A stretch of DNA of 64,000 bases, taken from contig JAMPFT010000006.1 of the NCBI GenBank assembly GCA_023664305.1, positions 104,003 to 168,002 of the forward strand. The letters run 5' to 3'. Source of the stretch: a bacterium. GTDB lineage: Bacteria > Bacillota > Clostridia > Lachnospirales > Lachnospiraceae. Shown here piece after piece: positions 16,777 to 25,009 of the stretch (its first letter is position 1; the number at the start of each line of letters is the position of its first letter). A program made the translations under genes and the position numbers. The notes under the pieces were generated by a model that saw only the letters and a program-made list of their open reading frames with translations, was not told the origin of the DNA and did not search any database.

Positions 16777-17658
16777 TCAGGAGGCGCTCCATGCCTCAAG
16801 CTTTTTGGAGCAGGTAACCGCCAGCGCGCCAGGGCCGATATGGCAGGCGACGCTTAAGGAAAGGGGATCCATGGGAATCTCAAAGCCGGGGAACGCCGCG
16901 CGCACCTCCTCGCGGAAAGCCTCTCCCGCCTCTCTGTCGCAGGTATAAGCCATGGCGATCCAATGCTTTTCGGGATCCGGAGCGCCTCCGAAACGGTTCT
17001 CCATATCGCTTCGGACAGCGTTTATCATAATATTTTTGCCCTGGGCCGTGGTCCTTGCCTTGGCAAAGGCGTCCAGCTTTTCCCCTTGGATCTGCAGTAC
17101 GGGCTTTAAACGGAGTACGGTGCCGATCGCGGCGGCTGCCGGAGTGATCCTGCCGCCCTTTTTCAGATAATAAAGGGTATCCAGCATAATATAGATGCTG
17201 CTGTTGAATTTATCCGCCTCCAGCGCATCCTTGATTTCCTTTGCGTTCATTCCCTTTGCCGCCAGAAGCTTTGCATCCAGACAGGACTGACGCTGGGTCA
17301 CGGAGATTCTCTGATTGTTCACCACCTGTACCCGTCCCGCAAAATCCTCCGCCAGCATCATGGCCGCCTGACAGGAACCGGACAGTCCGCTGCTCATGGG
17401 AATGTGGACGATCTCGTCATAATCCCGCAGCAATCCGCCCCAGAGCTTCAGAACCGATTCCGGGGACGGCTGACTGGTGGAGATATCGGCTCCCGTGGCC
17501 AGCTTCTCGTAAAATTCTTCCTGACTCAAATCAATATCTTCGAAGAACGTCTGCCCGTTGATCATAAAGGGCATGGGAAGGACACGGATTCCGAGCTCCC
17601 CCGCCTGACGCTGTGTGATCCCGCTGTTACTGTCCGTGGTAATTGCAATCTTTGACAT
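16777..17658 (-). CDS. DegV-family fatty-acid-binding protein (FakB-like)
   Basis: A 293-residue protein of the DegV fold. Family members bind a fatty acid and present it to the kinase FakA, which phosphorylates it for phospholipid synthesis. The N-terminus ITTDSNSGIT is the conserved opening, and HIPMSSGLSGSCQAA and MLDTLYYLKKGGRI are the other signature segments, with the Thr/Ser residues that contact the carboxylate in FakB. A FakA-like gene (19875-21560) lies two genes upstream, supporting this role. AAGGAG precedes the ATG. It has its own promoter and terminator. The ligand cannot be read from sequence. Confidence 0.88.
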   Translation of the reverse strand: MSKIAITTDSNSGITQRQAGELGIRVLPMPFMINGQTFFEDIDLSQEEFYEKLATGADISTSQPSPESVLKLWGGLLRDYDEIVHIPMSSGLSGSCQAAMMLAEDFAGRVQVVNNQRISVTQRQSCLDAKLLAAKGMNAKEIKDALEADKFNSSIYIMLDTLYYLKKGGRITPAAAAIGTVLRLKPVLQIQGEKLDAFAKARTTAQGKNIMINAVRSDMENRFGGAPDPEKHWIAMAYTCDREAGEAFREEVRAAFPGFEIPMDPLSLSVACHIGPGALAVTCSKKLEAWSAS

Positions 17659-17694
17659 AACCGTAACTCCTTTTCATTTTGTTTCACTGGTATC

Positions 17695-17723
17695 ATTCTA
17701 CCCGTAAATACCCGTAAAGTCAA
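17695..17723 (-). promoter_or_regulatory. Promoter of the degV-family gene
   Basis: Minus strand TTGACT (17718-17723) and TAGAAT (17695-17700) with a 17-bp spacer that itself contains two direct copies of TTACGGGT-like sequence. Start of transcription is expected near 17688, 30 bp before the ATG. Confidence 0.8.
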
Positions 17724-17733
17724 CACTAACCCC

Positions 17734-19791
17734 CTAAATCGTCCTGAAATCAACATTGTCCGCGGAAATCTCCGTGAGATGCCGGCGCAGCTTTTCATGC
17801 TCCGGGCGCTTTAGTCCGGGATCGCCGCGCAAAAGCCTGTCTACAGCCTCAGACGCCTGGCGGAGGACGTCGGCATCCGTATAGATATCCCCCAGGCGGA
17901 AGGAAAACTCGCCGCTTTGGCGGATACCGAACATATCCCCGGGGCCGCGCAGCTTCAAATCCTCGGAGGCAATCAGAAATCCGTCGTTGGAACGGTTTAA
18001 GATCTGCAGCCGTTCCACGGTCTCCGGTTTCTCCTGAGTATTGATAAAGATGCAGTAGCTTTGATGCTCTCCCCGTCCCACGCGCCCCCTCAGCTGATGA
18101 AGCTGCGCCAGACCGAACCGTTCCGCATTCTCCACCATCATCACCGTGGCGTTCGGCACATTGATCCCCACCTCGATCACCGTGGTGGAAATTAGGACGT
18201 CGATGGAGCGGGCGGCAAACTCTTCCATGATCCGATTCTTGTCCGCGGGACGCATTTTTCCGTGGAGAGAAGCCACCTGAATATCCGCCGGAAGAACGCC
18301 GCGCAGCTTTTCCGCATAATCCGTCACGTTTTCCAATCCCTCCATCTCCCCCTCTTCCACCTGAGGACAGATGACATAGGCCTGACGCCCCTCCTTTACC
18401 TGCTGTGCGATAAACTGATAGGCCTTCGCCCGATATGCCGTATTTACCACGCAGTTTTTGATGGGGAGTCTGTTGGCGGGCAGTTCGTCCACAACGGAAA
18501 TACGGAGGTCTCCGTACAGAATGATCGCCAGCGTGCGGGGGATAGGGGTTGCGCTCATGACGAGGATATGCGGACTTATGCCCTTTTCGCTCAGCGACTC
18601 GCGCTGGCGCACCCCGAAGCGGTGCTGCTCGTCCGTCACCACCAGGGCAAGCGAGCGGTAGACCACTTTTGCCTGAATCAGGGCGTGGGTGCCGATGATC
18701 AGATTGGCCTCCCCGGAAGCAATTTTTTCACAGGCCTGCCTTTTCTCCTTCGCCGTCATGGAGCCGACTAAAAGCACCGGGCGAAAGGCTGTGCCGTATT
18801 GCTCCACATAGCCGCAGACCGTCTCGTAATGCTGTGCCGCGAGCACCTCCGTCGGAGCCATAAGCGCCCCCTGAAAGCCGTTGGCCGCGGTCATAAGCAG
18901 CGCAAGAAGCGCCAGGACGGTTTTCCCCGATCCCACATCTCCCTGAATCAGACGGTTCATGCAAAACGGGCTTCCCAGATCGTCCCTGATTTCCTGCCAC
19001 ACCCTTTTCTGCGCTCCCGTCAGCGGGAAGGGAAGCTGCTCCAGAAACCGGACCGTGTCCGCCGTCTCAAACATCGGATAAGCGTTTTTCAATCCCTCGC
19101 TGAAGCTTTTGTTCTGTCTCAAAAGGAACAGGAAGGAAAAAAACTCGTCAAAAACCATCCGTCTTCTCGCCCGGGTAAGCGTTTCCATATCCTGCGGGAA
19201 GTGAATGTCCTGTACCGCCTGCTTCCTTTCGATGAGACGGTATGCTTCGACAAGCTCCTCCGGGTAATATTCTTCTTCAAAAACATATTGCGTAAGCGCC
19301 TGCCGTACCGCCTTGCGGAAGGCCTGGTTGGAAAGTCCCTTCGTCAGGGAGTATTTCGGAATCAGACAGTTTGTCTGGGCAAGGTAATCCTCCAGGGAAA
19401 AGATTTTCGGCTGCTCCATGAGCTTATGGCCGCCCCGGCTCTGTACCGCCCCGCGGAACACATAATAACCGCCCTGCCGCAGCGTTTTTTTCAGGAAGGG
19501 CATATTAAAAAAGGTCAGCTGCAGCACCCCGGTTCCGTCCGACACATTGACGTTCAGAATGCTCAATTTGCGCACCTTTTTTTCGCCCGGAATCACTGTC
19601 ACCGCCCCATAGACGGCGCAGACCTCCCCCGGGGTCAGCTGACTCACCTTAACCGGGTCCCTGTATATTTCATAATCCCTGGGATATGCCCCGAGAAGCT
19701 CTCCTACCGTCCTGATTTCCAGCCGCCCGAAAAGCTTTTGTGTTTTTTCTCCCACACCCTTTAACTCGATGATCGGTGTATTCTTCTCCAT
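17734..19791 (-). CDS. recG: ATP-dependent DNA helicase RecG
   Basis: Remodels stalled forks and Holliday junctions. The 685-residue protein has the N-terminal OB-fold wedge region (about 60-150), Walker A GDVGSGKTV, the DEQH box in TDEQHRFGVRQRE, motif III SATPIPRTLA, and helicase C-terminal motifs including GRVGRGEHQSYC. The C-terminal RecG wedge/anchor segment LRGPGDMFGIRQSG is present. I start at the ATG at 19791 (MEKNTPIIELKGVG), after GGGAG, because upstream residues run through the fakA terminator. It sits between the FakA-like gene and degV, matching the Firmicute yloU-yloV-recG order. Confidence 0.96.
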   Translation of the reverse strand: MEKNTPIIELKGVGEKTQKLFGRLEIRTVGELLGAYPRDYEIYRDPVKVSQLTPGEVCAVYGAVTVIPGEKKVRKLSILNVNVSDGTGVLQLTFFNMPFLKKTLRQGGYYVFRGAVQSRGGHKLMEQPKIFSLEDYLAQTNCLIPKYSLTKGLSNQAFRKAVRQALTQYVFEEEYYPEELVEAYRLIERKQAVQDIHFPQDMETLTRARRRMVFDEFFSFLFLLRQNKSFSEGLKNAYPMFETADTVRFLEQLPFPLTGAQKRVWQEIRDDLGSPFCMNRLIQGDVGSGKTVLALLALLMTAANGFQGALMAPTEVLAAQHYETVCGYVEQYGTAFRPVLLVGSMTAKEKRQACEKIASGEANLIIGTHALIQAKVVYRSLALVVTDEQHRFGVRQRESLSEKGISPHILVMSATPIPRTLAIILYGDLRISVVDELPANRLPIKNCVVNTAYRAKAYQFIAQQVKEGRQAYVICPQVEEGEMEGLENVTDYAEKLRGVLPADIQVASLHGKMRPADKNRIMEEFAARSIDVLISTTVIEVGINVPNATVMMVENAERFGLAQLHQLRGRVGRGEHQSYCIFINTQEKPETVERLQILNRSNDGFLIASEDLKLRGPGDMFGIRQSGEFSFRLGDIYTDADVLRQASEAVDRLLRGDPGLKRPEHEKLRRHLTEISADNVDFRTI

Positions 19792-19830
19792 GCTGCTCCC
19801 ATCCGTCCGCTCATGGCAGACGTTTCCTTC

Positions 19831-19864
19831 CAAAAAAGGAGACGGAAATCCTCCGTCTCCTTTT
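19831..19864 (-). terminator. Terminator after the FakA-like gene
   Basis: GGAGACGG and CCGTCTCC pair around a short loop, followed on the minus strand by TTTTTTGG. It lies 10 bp after the stop at 19875 and before recG, so recG expression may depend partly on read-through. Confidence 0.85.
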
Positions 19865-19874
19865 CCTGACCACA

Positions 19875-21560
19875 TTATTCGACCGACATCACATAATAGT
19901 AAATAGGCTGTCCGCCGTACTGCAGCTCCACATCGCAGGAAGAATGCATACGCGCGACTTCTCCGCGGAAGGCCTCCGCTTCCTCCTCCGTCACATCGCT
20001 GCCGTAATAGATGCTGATCAGCTCGGAATCCTCCGTAACCATCTGGGCGACGGTAGATGTGGCGACCTCGTTTACGGAACCGCCGACGGCAAGGATACCC
20101 TTGTCGCCGATCCCCATATAATCTCCTTTTTTGATCTCCTTATCGTCGATCACGGTATCCCGGACGGCGTAAGTCACCTGTCCGGTCTGCACATTGGCAA
20201 TCTCACGGATCATGTTTTCTTCGTTTTCATCCGCCGAAAGCTCCGGCACAAAATTGATCACCGCCGTGATGCCCTGCGGAATCGTTTTCGTGGGAATCAC
20301 GAACAGATCCTTGTCCGTAGTCAGCTCCGCGGCCTGGTTTGCGGCAAGAATGATATTTTTGTTGTTCGGGAGGATAAAGACCGTCTTCGCGTTTACCCGC
20401 TCCACCGCGTCCAGAATATCCGCCGTGCTGGGATTCATGGTCTGACCGCCCTCGATAATGTAATCCACTCCGAGACTTTTGAAGATCTCATTGACGCCGT
20501 CCCCCACGGAAACGGCAATAAATCCGAAATCCCTGGGCGGTTCCTGCGTCTTTGCGCCGGCGGCCTCTTCCTTTGTCTTTTCCTTCTCCGCCGCCTTAAA
20601 CAGCTTTTCCTGATGTTCCAGACGCATGTTGTCAATCTTCAGATTGGATAACGCACCATACTTCAATGCCTTCTGGATTGCAAGTCCCGGGTCATTGGTA
20701 TGTACATGTACCTTCACCACATCGTCGTCCGCCACACATACAATGGAATCGCCGATAGACTCCAGATAAGCCTTGAAATCCATCTCCGATTTAATATTAA
20801 AGGTTTTGTTCAGCATAATGATAAACTCGGTACAATAGCCGAATTTGATCTCTGCCTCCGCCTGCGCCTCCCTGGACGCTGCGCGGCCGTTTTCCGCGCC
20901 TGCAGCGGGCTGCGCTGTAAGCTTTAAGTCGATTTCCTTGCCGAGATAGGCGTCGAACGCGCCGGAAAGAACCTCTACCAGCCCCTGTCCGCCGGAGTCC
21001 ACAACGCCCGCCTGCTTTAACACCGGGAGCAGCTCCGGGGTTTTGCTCAACACCTCTTTCGCCTGCTCAAGCACGGAAGAAAGGAAAAGCTCCATGTCCT
21101 GCTCTCCGCCGTCCGCCAGCTCGCGCGCCTTTTCGGCCGCTCCCCGGGCCACCGTGAGAATCGTCCCCTCCTTCGGCTTCATGACCGCCTTATAAGCCGT
21201 CTCTACCGCTTTCTCCAGGGATTCCGCGAGAACGGGAACCGTCAGGTACTCTTCCTCCTTGATCCGCTTTGTAAAGCCTCTGAACAGCTGAGAAAGAATC
21301 ACCCCGGAATTTCCCCGTGCGCCGCGCAGGGAACCGCTGGAGACTGCCTTGCAGAGAGCGCCCATATCCGCGTTCTCTCCCAGCGCCAAAACCTCCTTTG
21401 CCGCAGACATGATCGTCATGGTCATATTCGTCCCGGTATCCCCGTCCGGAACGGGAAATACGTTCAGTTCGTTAATCCACTCTTTTTTGTTCTCTAAATT
21501 CTTCGCACCGGCTAAGAACATCCTGGAAAGCATCTTAGCGTCGATTTGCTGTACGCTCAC
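19875..21560 (-). CDS. DAK2/YloV-family kinase (FakA-like fatty acid kinase)
   Basis: A 561-residue protein of the type that phosphorylates fatty acids bound to FakB. The N-terminal DhaL-like domain carries VPDGDTGTNM (metal and ATP-binding Asp residues) and SLRGARGNSGVILSQ; the middle and C-terminal domains follow the YloV/FakA pattern with GGQTMNPS near residue 370. I place the start at GTG 21560 because AAGGAGG sits eight bases before it; an in-frame TTG seven codons earlier lacks this. It overlaps no gene but follows the Asp23-family gene by 13 bp. The degV gene two positions downstream is its likely partner. Confidence 0.9.
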   Translation of the reverse strand: MSVQQIDAKMLSRMFLAGAKNLENKKEWINELNVFPVPDGDTGTNMTMTIMSAAKEVLALGENADMGALCKAVSSGSLRGARGNSGVILSQLFRGFTKRIKEEEYLTVPVLAESLEKAVETAYKAVMKPKEGTILTVARGAAEKARELADGGEQDMELFLSSVLEQAKEVLSKTPELLPVLKQAGVVDSGGQGLVEVLSGAFDAYLGKEIDLKLTAQPAAGAENGRAASREAQAEAEIKFGYCTEFIIMLNKTFNIKSEMDFKAYLESIGDSIVCVADDDVVKVHVHTNDPGLAIQKALKYGALSNLKIDNMRLEHQEKLFKAAEKEKTKEEAAGAKTQEPPRDFGFIAVSVGDGVNEIFKSLGVDYIIEGGQTMNPSTADILDAVERVNAKTVFILPNNKNIILAANQAAELTTDKDLFVIPTKTIPQGITAVINFVPELSADENEENMIREIANVQTGQVTYAVRDTVIDDKEIKKGDYMGIGDKGILAVGGSVNEVATSTVAQMVTEDSELISIYYGSDVTEEEAEAFRGEVARMHSSCDVELQYGGQPIYYYVMSVE

Positions 21561-21573
21561 GATATCGTCCTCC

Positions 21574-21933
21574 TTAATCAATCACTCTGACACCGTCAAC
21601 ATAGATGTTGATCTTTTCAATTTCAAGGCCGGTGAATTCCTCCACCTTGTATTTGACACTGTCAATCAGGTTATCGGCAACTGCAAGAATACTGACGCCG
21701 TACGACACAATCACATGAAAGTCAAGAATCAGCTTATGATTGCTGAACGTCACGTTGATACCCCTCGTCAGGCTTTCCTTCTTCAACAGCTTCACAAAAC
21801 CGTCTTTCATGCTGACGCCGGCCATGCCCACGATTCCAAAGCATTCCACCGCAACGCTGCCGGCATACTGGGCGATCACTTCCCTGTCGATGACAATATT
21901 TCCCATATGGGTATTCATAGAGGAACCCTTCAT
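21574..21933 (-). CDS. Asp23/Gls24-family protein (YloU-like)
   Basis: A 119-residue protein of the alkaline-shock family found at the membrane in Firmicutes; its molecular role is unclear. The pattern GNIVIDREVIAQYAGSVAVECFGIVGM at the N-terminus and IEKINIYVDGVRV at the C-terminus are typical. Two starts are plausible: 21933, after AGGAAAGG at about ten bases, or 21918, with AAGGG seven bases upstream. It precedes the FakA-like gene by 13 bp, the same pairing as Bacillus yloU-yloV. A possible -10 (TACAAT, 22001-22006) lies upstream without a convincing -35. Confidence 0.9.
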   Translation of the reverse strand: MKGSSMNTHMGNIVIDREVIAQYAGSVAVECFGIVGMAGVSMKDGFVKLLKKESLTRGINVTFSNHKLILDFHVIVSYGVSILAVADNLIDSVKYKVEEFTGLEIEKINIYVDGVRVID

Positions 21934-22065
21934 ATTCTATAACCTTTCCTTTCCGAAAAAATTGTCCGACTCAGTGTTTCAAGACAGACATATATGTTTT
22001 ATTGTAACAGCTTTCCCTGAAAAAGGAAATATTAAAAACAAAAAATAAAAAAGTATTTTTTTTGC

Positions 22066-22094
22066 TTGCTTTTCCATCGCATTTCTGGTAAGAT
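22066..22094 (+). promoter_or_regulatory. Promoter of rpmB
   Basis: TTGCTT (22066-22071), 17-bp spacer, TAAGAT (22089-22094), with TG just upstream of the -10. AT-rich sequence precedes it, as expected of a strong ribosomal-protein promoter. The 200-bp gap between the Asp23 gene and rpmB holds this and the divergent promoter only. Confidence 0.75.
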
Positions 22095-22135
22095 ATCAAT
22101 GTTGTGATCTTACTTAACGGCGAGGAGGTGTCGGT

Positions 22136-22321
22136 ATGGCGAAGTGTGATATTTGTGGAAAAGGCGTTCATTTCGGTAACAACGTAAGCCATTCTCATAG
22201 AAGAAGCAATGCAATATGGAGCTCTAACGTAAAAAGAGTTAAATGCAAGGTAAACGGCTGTGCTAAGAGAATGCATGTCTGCACCAGCTGTCTGAAGTCA
22301 GGTAAAGTGGAAAGAGCGTAA
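22136..22321 (+). CDS. rpmB: 50S ribosomal protein L28
   Basis: A 61-residue L28 with the zinc-binding pairs CDIC (4-7) and CTSC, so this is the Zn-containing (C+) form. GAGGAGGTG lies seven bases upstream of the ATG. It is divergent from the Asp23/FakA operon, the same relation as Bacillus rpmB and yloU. A strong terminator follows. Confidence 0.97.
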   Translation: MAKCDICGKGVHFGNNVSHSHRRSNAIWSSNVKRVKCKVNGCAKRMHVCTSCLKSGKVERA

Positions 22322-22322
22322 C

Positions 22323-22373
22323 GAAAAAAAGGGCTGTCGCACAGGGTAATTGGCGTACAGCTCTGTTTTTTTG
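22323..22373. terminator. Bidirectional terminator between rpmB and a J-domain gene
   Basis: An 8-bp stem (22330-22337 with 22357-22364, one G-U) is flanked by seven A on the left and seven T on the right, so it can end rpmB on the plus strand and the converging gene on the minus strand. Confidence 0.85.
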
Positions 22374-22390
22374 TGTTAAATTGCCGGCTT

Positions 22391-22915
22391 TTAGAGCTCT
22401 TCTTTCCTTCTGACATATTCCCGGTTAATCATCTGTACCAGCTCTTCGTCCCCGAACAGGTTGTCCGGGTGAAAAATTTTGATCAGATCACGATACCGCT
22501 TACGCAGTGCAAGGGAATTATTGATCCCCGCAAAGAGCCTGTGAACCGTGTTTTCCGAAAAGTCTCCGCCATCCTGCAGCGACGGGGTCCTTTTTGCTTT
22601 GTTCAGGGATTCTTTCTGTTTCTCCAGTTCCTGCCTGTCCAAATCCAGCTGCCGGAATCCGTCCTGCAGAATCGCCATCTTTTTTTCAAAAAAAAGATTT
22701 TCTTCTCTGAGCCGTTTCCTCTCCTGTACCGTGCGGCGGTTCAGCTCCTCCAGCTCCCGTCTGAGCCGCAGCCTTTCGTTTAAAAATTTTTCCTGGGAAG
22801 CGGCAAGTTCCTTTTTCTCGTTTTCCAGACGCATATTTTCCTGAAAAAGCCATAGCTTCACAGCCTTGAGTTCGTCCTCGTTTTCCGTCCCGGCTATCTC
22901 TTCCCAATCAATCAT
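22391..22915 (-). CDS. Coiled-coil protein with a C-terminal J-domain-like segment
   Basis: A 174-residue protein I cannot name. Residues 20-105 form a long charged coiled coil rich in Glu, Arg and Lys. Residues about 130-174 read LALRKRYRDLIKIFHPDNLF, which has the YRDL...HPD pattern of helices II-III of DnaJ J-domains, followed by a helix EELVQMINREYV like J-domain helix IV. The usual order is reversed, the J-like part being at the C-terminus with no Gly/Phe or zinc domain. It could recruit Hsp70/DnaK, but that is an inference from the HPD motif. It converges on rpmB. Confidence 0.7.
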   Translation of the reverse strand: MIDWEEIAGTENEDELKAVKLWLFQENMRLENEKKELAASQEKFLNERLRLRRELEELNRRTVQERKRLREENLFFEKKMAILQDGFRQLDLDRQELEKQKESLNKAKRTPSLQDGGDFSENTVHRLFAGINNSLALRKRYRDLIKIFHPDNLFGDEELVQMINREYVRRKEEL

Positions 22916-22927
22916 TTGAATGTCCTC

Positions 22928-23068
22928 TCAATCACCGCAGAAGCAATTATAGCCCAAAAACAATAAAAGAGCGATTATAACCAAACCGATCAGACGGTTG
23001 TGGGTGACCAGCATGATCAGCATACCGATTGCAATCAAAAAAGCGGCAAGACCTATCAGCTTTTTCAT
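22928..23068 (-). CDS. 46-residue hydrophobic membrane protein
   Basis: A short open frame beginning MKKLIGLAAFLIAIGM and ending GYNCFCGD. Two hydrophobic segments (about residues 4-21 and 25-40) are separated by THNR, giving a helical hairpin with Cys42 and Cys44 near the C-terminus. GGGGA lies five bases before the ATG. It sits 60 bp after the gerW stop and 12 bp before the J-domain gene. No family recognised; a real gene is likely because the frame is amphipathic, well started and fits the operon spacing. Confidence 0.6.
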   Translation of the reverse strand: MKKLIGLAAFLIAIGMLIMLVTHNRLIGLVIIALLLFLGYNCFCGD

Positions 23069-23128
23069 GGCGTTCCCCGGCATCAGGCTGTCTGACGCCA
23101 TCTGTTCCTCGCTCCATTATATGCGGAA

Positions 23129-23545
23129 TCATTTCTCCGGATTCTTTTCTTTTTCGGGGAAAGCAATGTCCTTTACCTCTTCGTCGGACATCTCATCTTT
23201 CTCTTTGGGCTTTGTAAATTTATCCACAAGATCGGGAACCATATCGAGAAGCTTTGTGACCACATCCTGATTTCTCACGTTCACAAGCTTTGTATAACCG
23301 TCCCGGATCACAAGAACGGCGCTCGGCGTCATCTTGCCTCCCAGCCCGCCCCCTCCGGTCGCGGAATTTTTCTGGCCGTTGCTGCCCGCTCCCGCGCCGA
23401 CGCCAAAGGATACGTCAACCAAAGGCAGAATGATGGTATCTCCCACCTGCGTGGCCTCCCCTACGACGGTTTTTGTGGATAATACGGTGTCCATGCCCTT
23501 CAGCAGCGATTCTACGACACCCTGAATGTTCTCTTTATCTGCCAT
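23129..23545 (-). CDS. gerW: GerW/YtfJ-family sporulation protein
   Basis: A 138-residue member of the YtfJ family, made in the forespore in Bacillus and linked to normal germination. The signature is the Gly-rich centre VDVSFGVGAGAGSNG and TGGGGLGGKMTPSAVLVI, followed by a charged C-terminal tail rich in Lys and Glu. Its start overlaps the end of the DUF2953 gene by 11 bp; ytfI (DUF2953) and ytfJ are likewise adjacent in Bacillus. Presence supports a spore-forming host. Confidence 0.9.
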   Translation of the reverse strand: MADKENIQGVVESLLKGMDTVLSTKTVVGEATQVGDTIILPLVDVSFGVGAGAGSNGQKNSATGGGGLGGKMTPSAVLVIRDGYTKLVNVRNQDVVTKLLDMVPDLVDKFTKPKEKDEMSDEEVKDIAFPEKEKNPEK

Positions 23546-24623
23546 CTTGTTTCCTCCCGGCTTTCATCATTTTTATAAATTTATGCAGCTTCCTGTCCAA
23601 AAGCAGCCTTAACCCGTTCCACATCAGGACAACTCCGGTGATATGTCCTGAAATATCCGCCTCGCCCTGCAGAACCGCCTGCGTGAAATCAGGCGTCACG
23701 CTGACATCAGCGCCCAAAAGCGGCGAAAACATCCAAAAAGCGCCGTACAGATATCCGGTGGTATCCGGAGACGCCGCGCCAAAAAGAATTTTGGCCCTGA
23801 TATGCCTCGGACGGATATTCTTAAAAATCTTTGACAGCCTTAATCTTACATGTCCCCACAGCTTTACCGTATTGTCTTCCTGCAGAAGCTGAGCGTAATA
23901 GGATATGTTTTCCCAAATTTCCTTTATTTTATCACATAACTTCCGAATTGTGTACTTTAACTTGAGGAATTTTCCCCAAATATTGGATTTTTGCTCCTCC
24001 CCGGCCCCGTCTTGGATATCTTTTGCAGAATCTTTTTCCTGATCGGGGAGCTTTTCGGCAGCGGACTTTTCTTCCGTTTCTTTGCTCTTTGCCTCTTTGG
24101 CTGCCGGATTCCCGGCATATTCCCGCTGTTTTTCGGCGGTTTTCGGCTCAGCTGCCTTTCGCGCTTCTTTGTCTTTCGCTTCTTTGTTTTCCGCTGTTTT
24201 GCTCTTTGCTTCTTCGTTTTCTGCTTTTTTGCTTTCCGCTTCTTTGTTTTCTGTTTCTTTACTCTTTTCTTCTCCTGCCGCTTTTCCGCTCGGAGCAGCT
24301 TCTTTTTCGGCTTGCGGCGTTTTCTTTTCCGCGTCTGCGGTTTCTTTGGAGCTCTGCTTTTTCACGGAAGAGTCAAAGACGGTTTTCCACAGAATTTTGA
24401 CGGTAAGCTTTCCCGGCTCCGGATAAGCGTAACGCACCCGCAGCACGCCGAAAAGCCAGTCGGCTTTCGCGGAAAGCTTCGTCTCCTCCGGCGTCCTGCT
24501 TCCCCGCACGCGGTAAACTACAGGGCAGAACAGAAAAACAAGAACCGCCAGAAGGACCAGACCGAGAAGGACGAGCAGAAGGATTCCGATTATCGTCAAA
24601 ATTCGTAAAGTCATGTCCCACAT
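23535..24623 (-). CDS. DUF2953 membrane protein (YtfI-like) with low-complexity linker
   Basis: A 362-residue protein with one N-terminal transmembrane helix (about residues 5-32). The DUF2953 part includes the segment ADWLFGVLRVRYAY early on and, near the C-terminus, LFGAASPDTTGYLYGAFWMFSPLLGADV. Between them residues about 80-200 form a Lys/Glu/Ala-rich stretch with repeats such as KEAKDKEA and SKTAENKEA, longer than usual for the family. AAGGAG supports the ATG at 24623, which overlaps the preceding gene. Function unknown; pairing with gerW suggests a sporulation link. Confidence 0.85.
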   Translation of the reverse strand: MWDMTLRILTIIGILLLVLLGLVLLAVLVFLFCPVVYRVRGSRTPEETKLSAKADWLFGVLRVRYAYPEPGKLTVKILWKTVFDSSVKKQSSKETADAEKKTPQAEKEAAPSGKAAGEEKSKETENKEAESKKAENEEAKSKTAENKEAKDKEARKAAEPKTAEKQREYAGNPAAKEAKSKETEEKSAAEKLPDQEKDSAKDIQDGAGEEQKSNIWGKFLKLKYTIRKLCDKIKEIWENISYYAQLLQEDNTVKLWGHVRLRLSKIFKNIRPRHIRAKILFGAASPDTTGYLYGAFWMFSPLLGADVSVTPDFTQAVLQGEADISGHITGVVLMWNGLRLLLDRKLHKFIKMMKAGRKQDGR

Positions 24624-24940
24624 AACAGATACTCCTTCAGGGCACAGTCGCCTCTCTCCCGCAGGCATTCCTGCACCAGCCGTTCTACCAGTCCCACCGC
24701 CTCGTTATAATCTCCGGCGATCCCCACTATATACGGCGGATTGTTCATATAATACCTTTGCGCCAGCTGTCCGGCCTCGTAAATTTCAAGCTGATCTCTC
24801 GGATTCCTGGAAAGCGCGATCAGAAAGACACCGGCAAACAGAGGCCTGTTTTCCAGCTTTCTCTTTATTTTATCCAGTTTTTTTACGGGAATGCTTTCCC
24901 CCAGATATAAACCCGGATGATACATAAGGTTTACCGCCAT
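24611..24940 (-). CDS. Conserved hypothetical protein
   Basis: A 109-residue soluble protein with no motif I can assign. It has a basic N-terminal third (KKLDKIKRKLE) and an ordered-looking remainder including the segments FAGVFLIALSRNPRDQLEIY and YIVGIAGDYNEAVGLVERL. It overlaps the DUF2953 gene by 13 bp and follows the NUDIX gene by 69 bp, so it is in the same operon. The size and lack of a signal peptide suggest a cytoplasmic accessory protein. Confidence 0.75.
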   Translation of the reverse strand: MAVNLMYHPGLYLGESIPVKKLDKIKRKLENRPLFAGVFLIALSRNPRDQLEIYEAGQLAQRYYMNNPPYIVGIAGDYNEAVGLVERLVQECLRERGDCALKEYLLCGT

Positions 24941-25009
24941 GCCTCAGATCCCTTCCGGCCCGCGCAGCCGCCTGTTTTTCTTTTGGGTACAAACACAGCC
25001 AGGAATACG

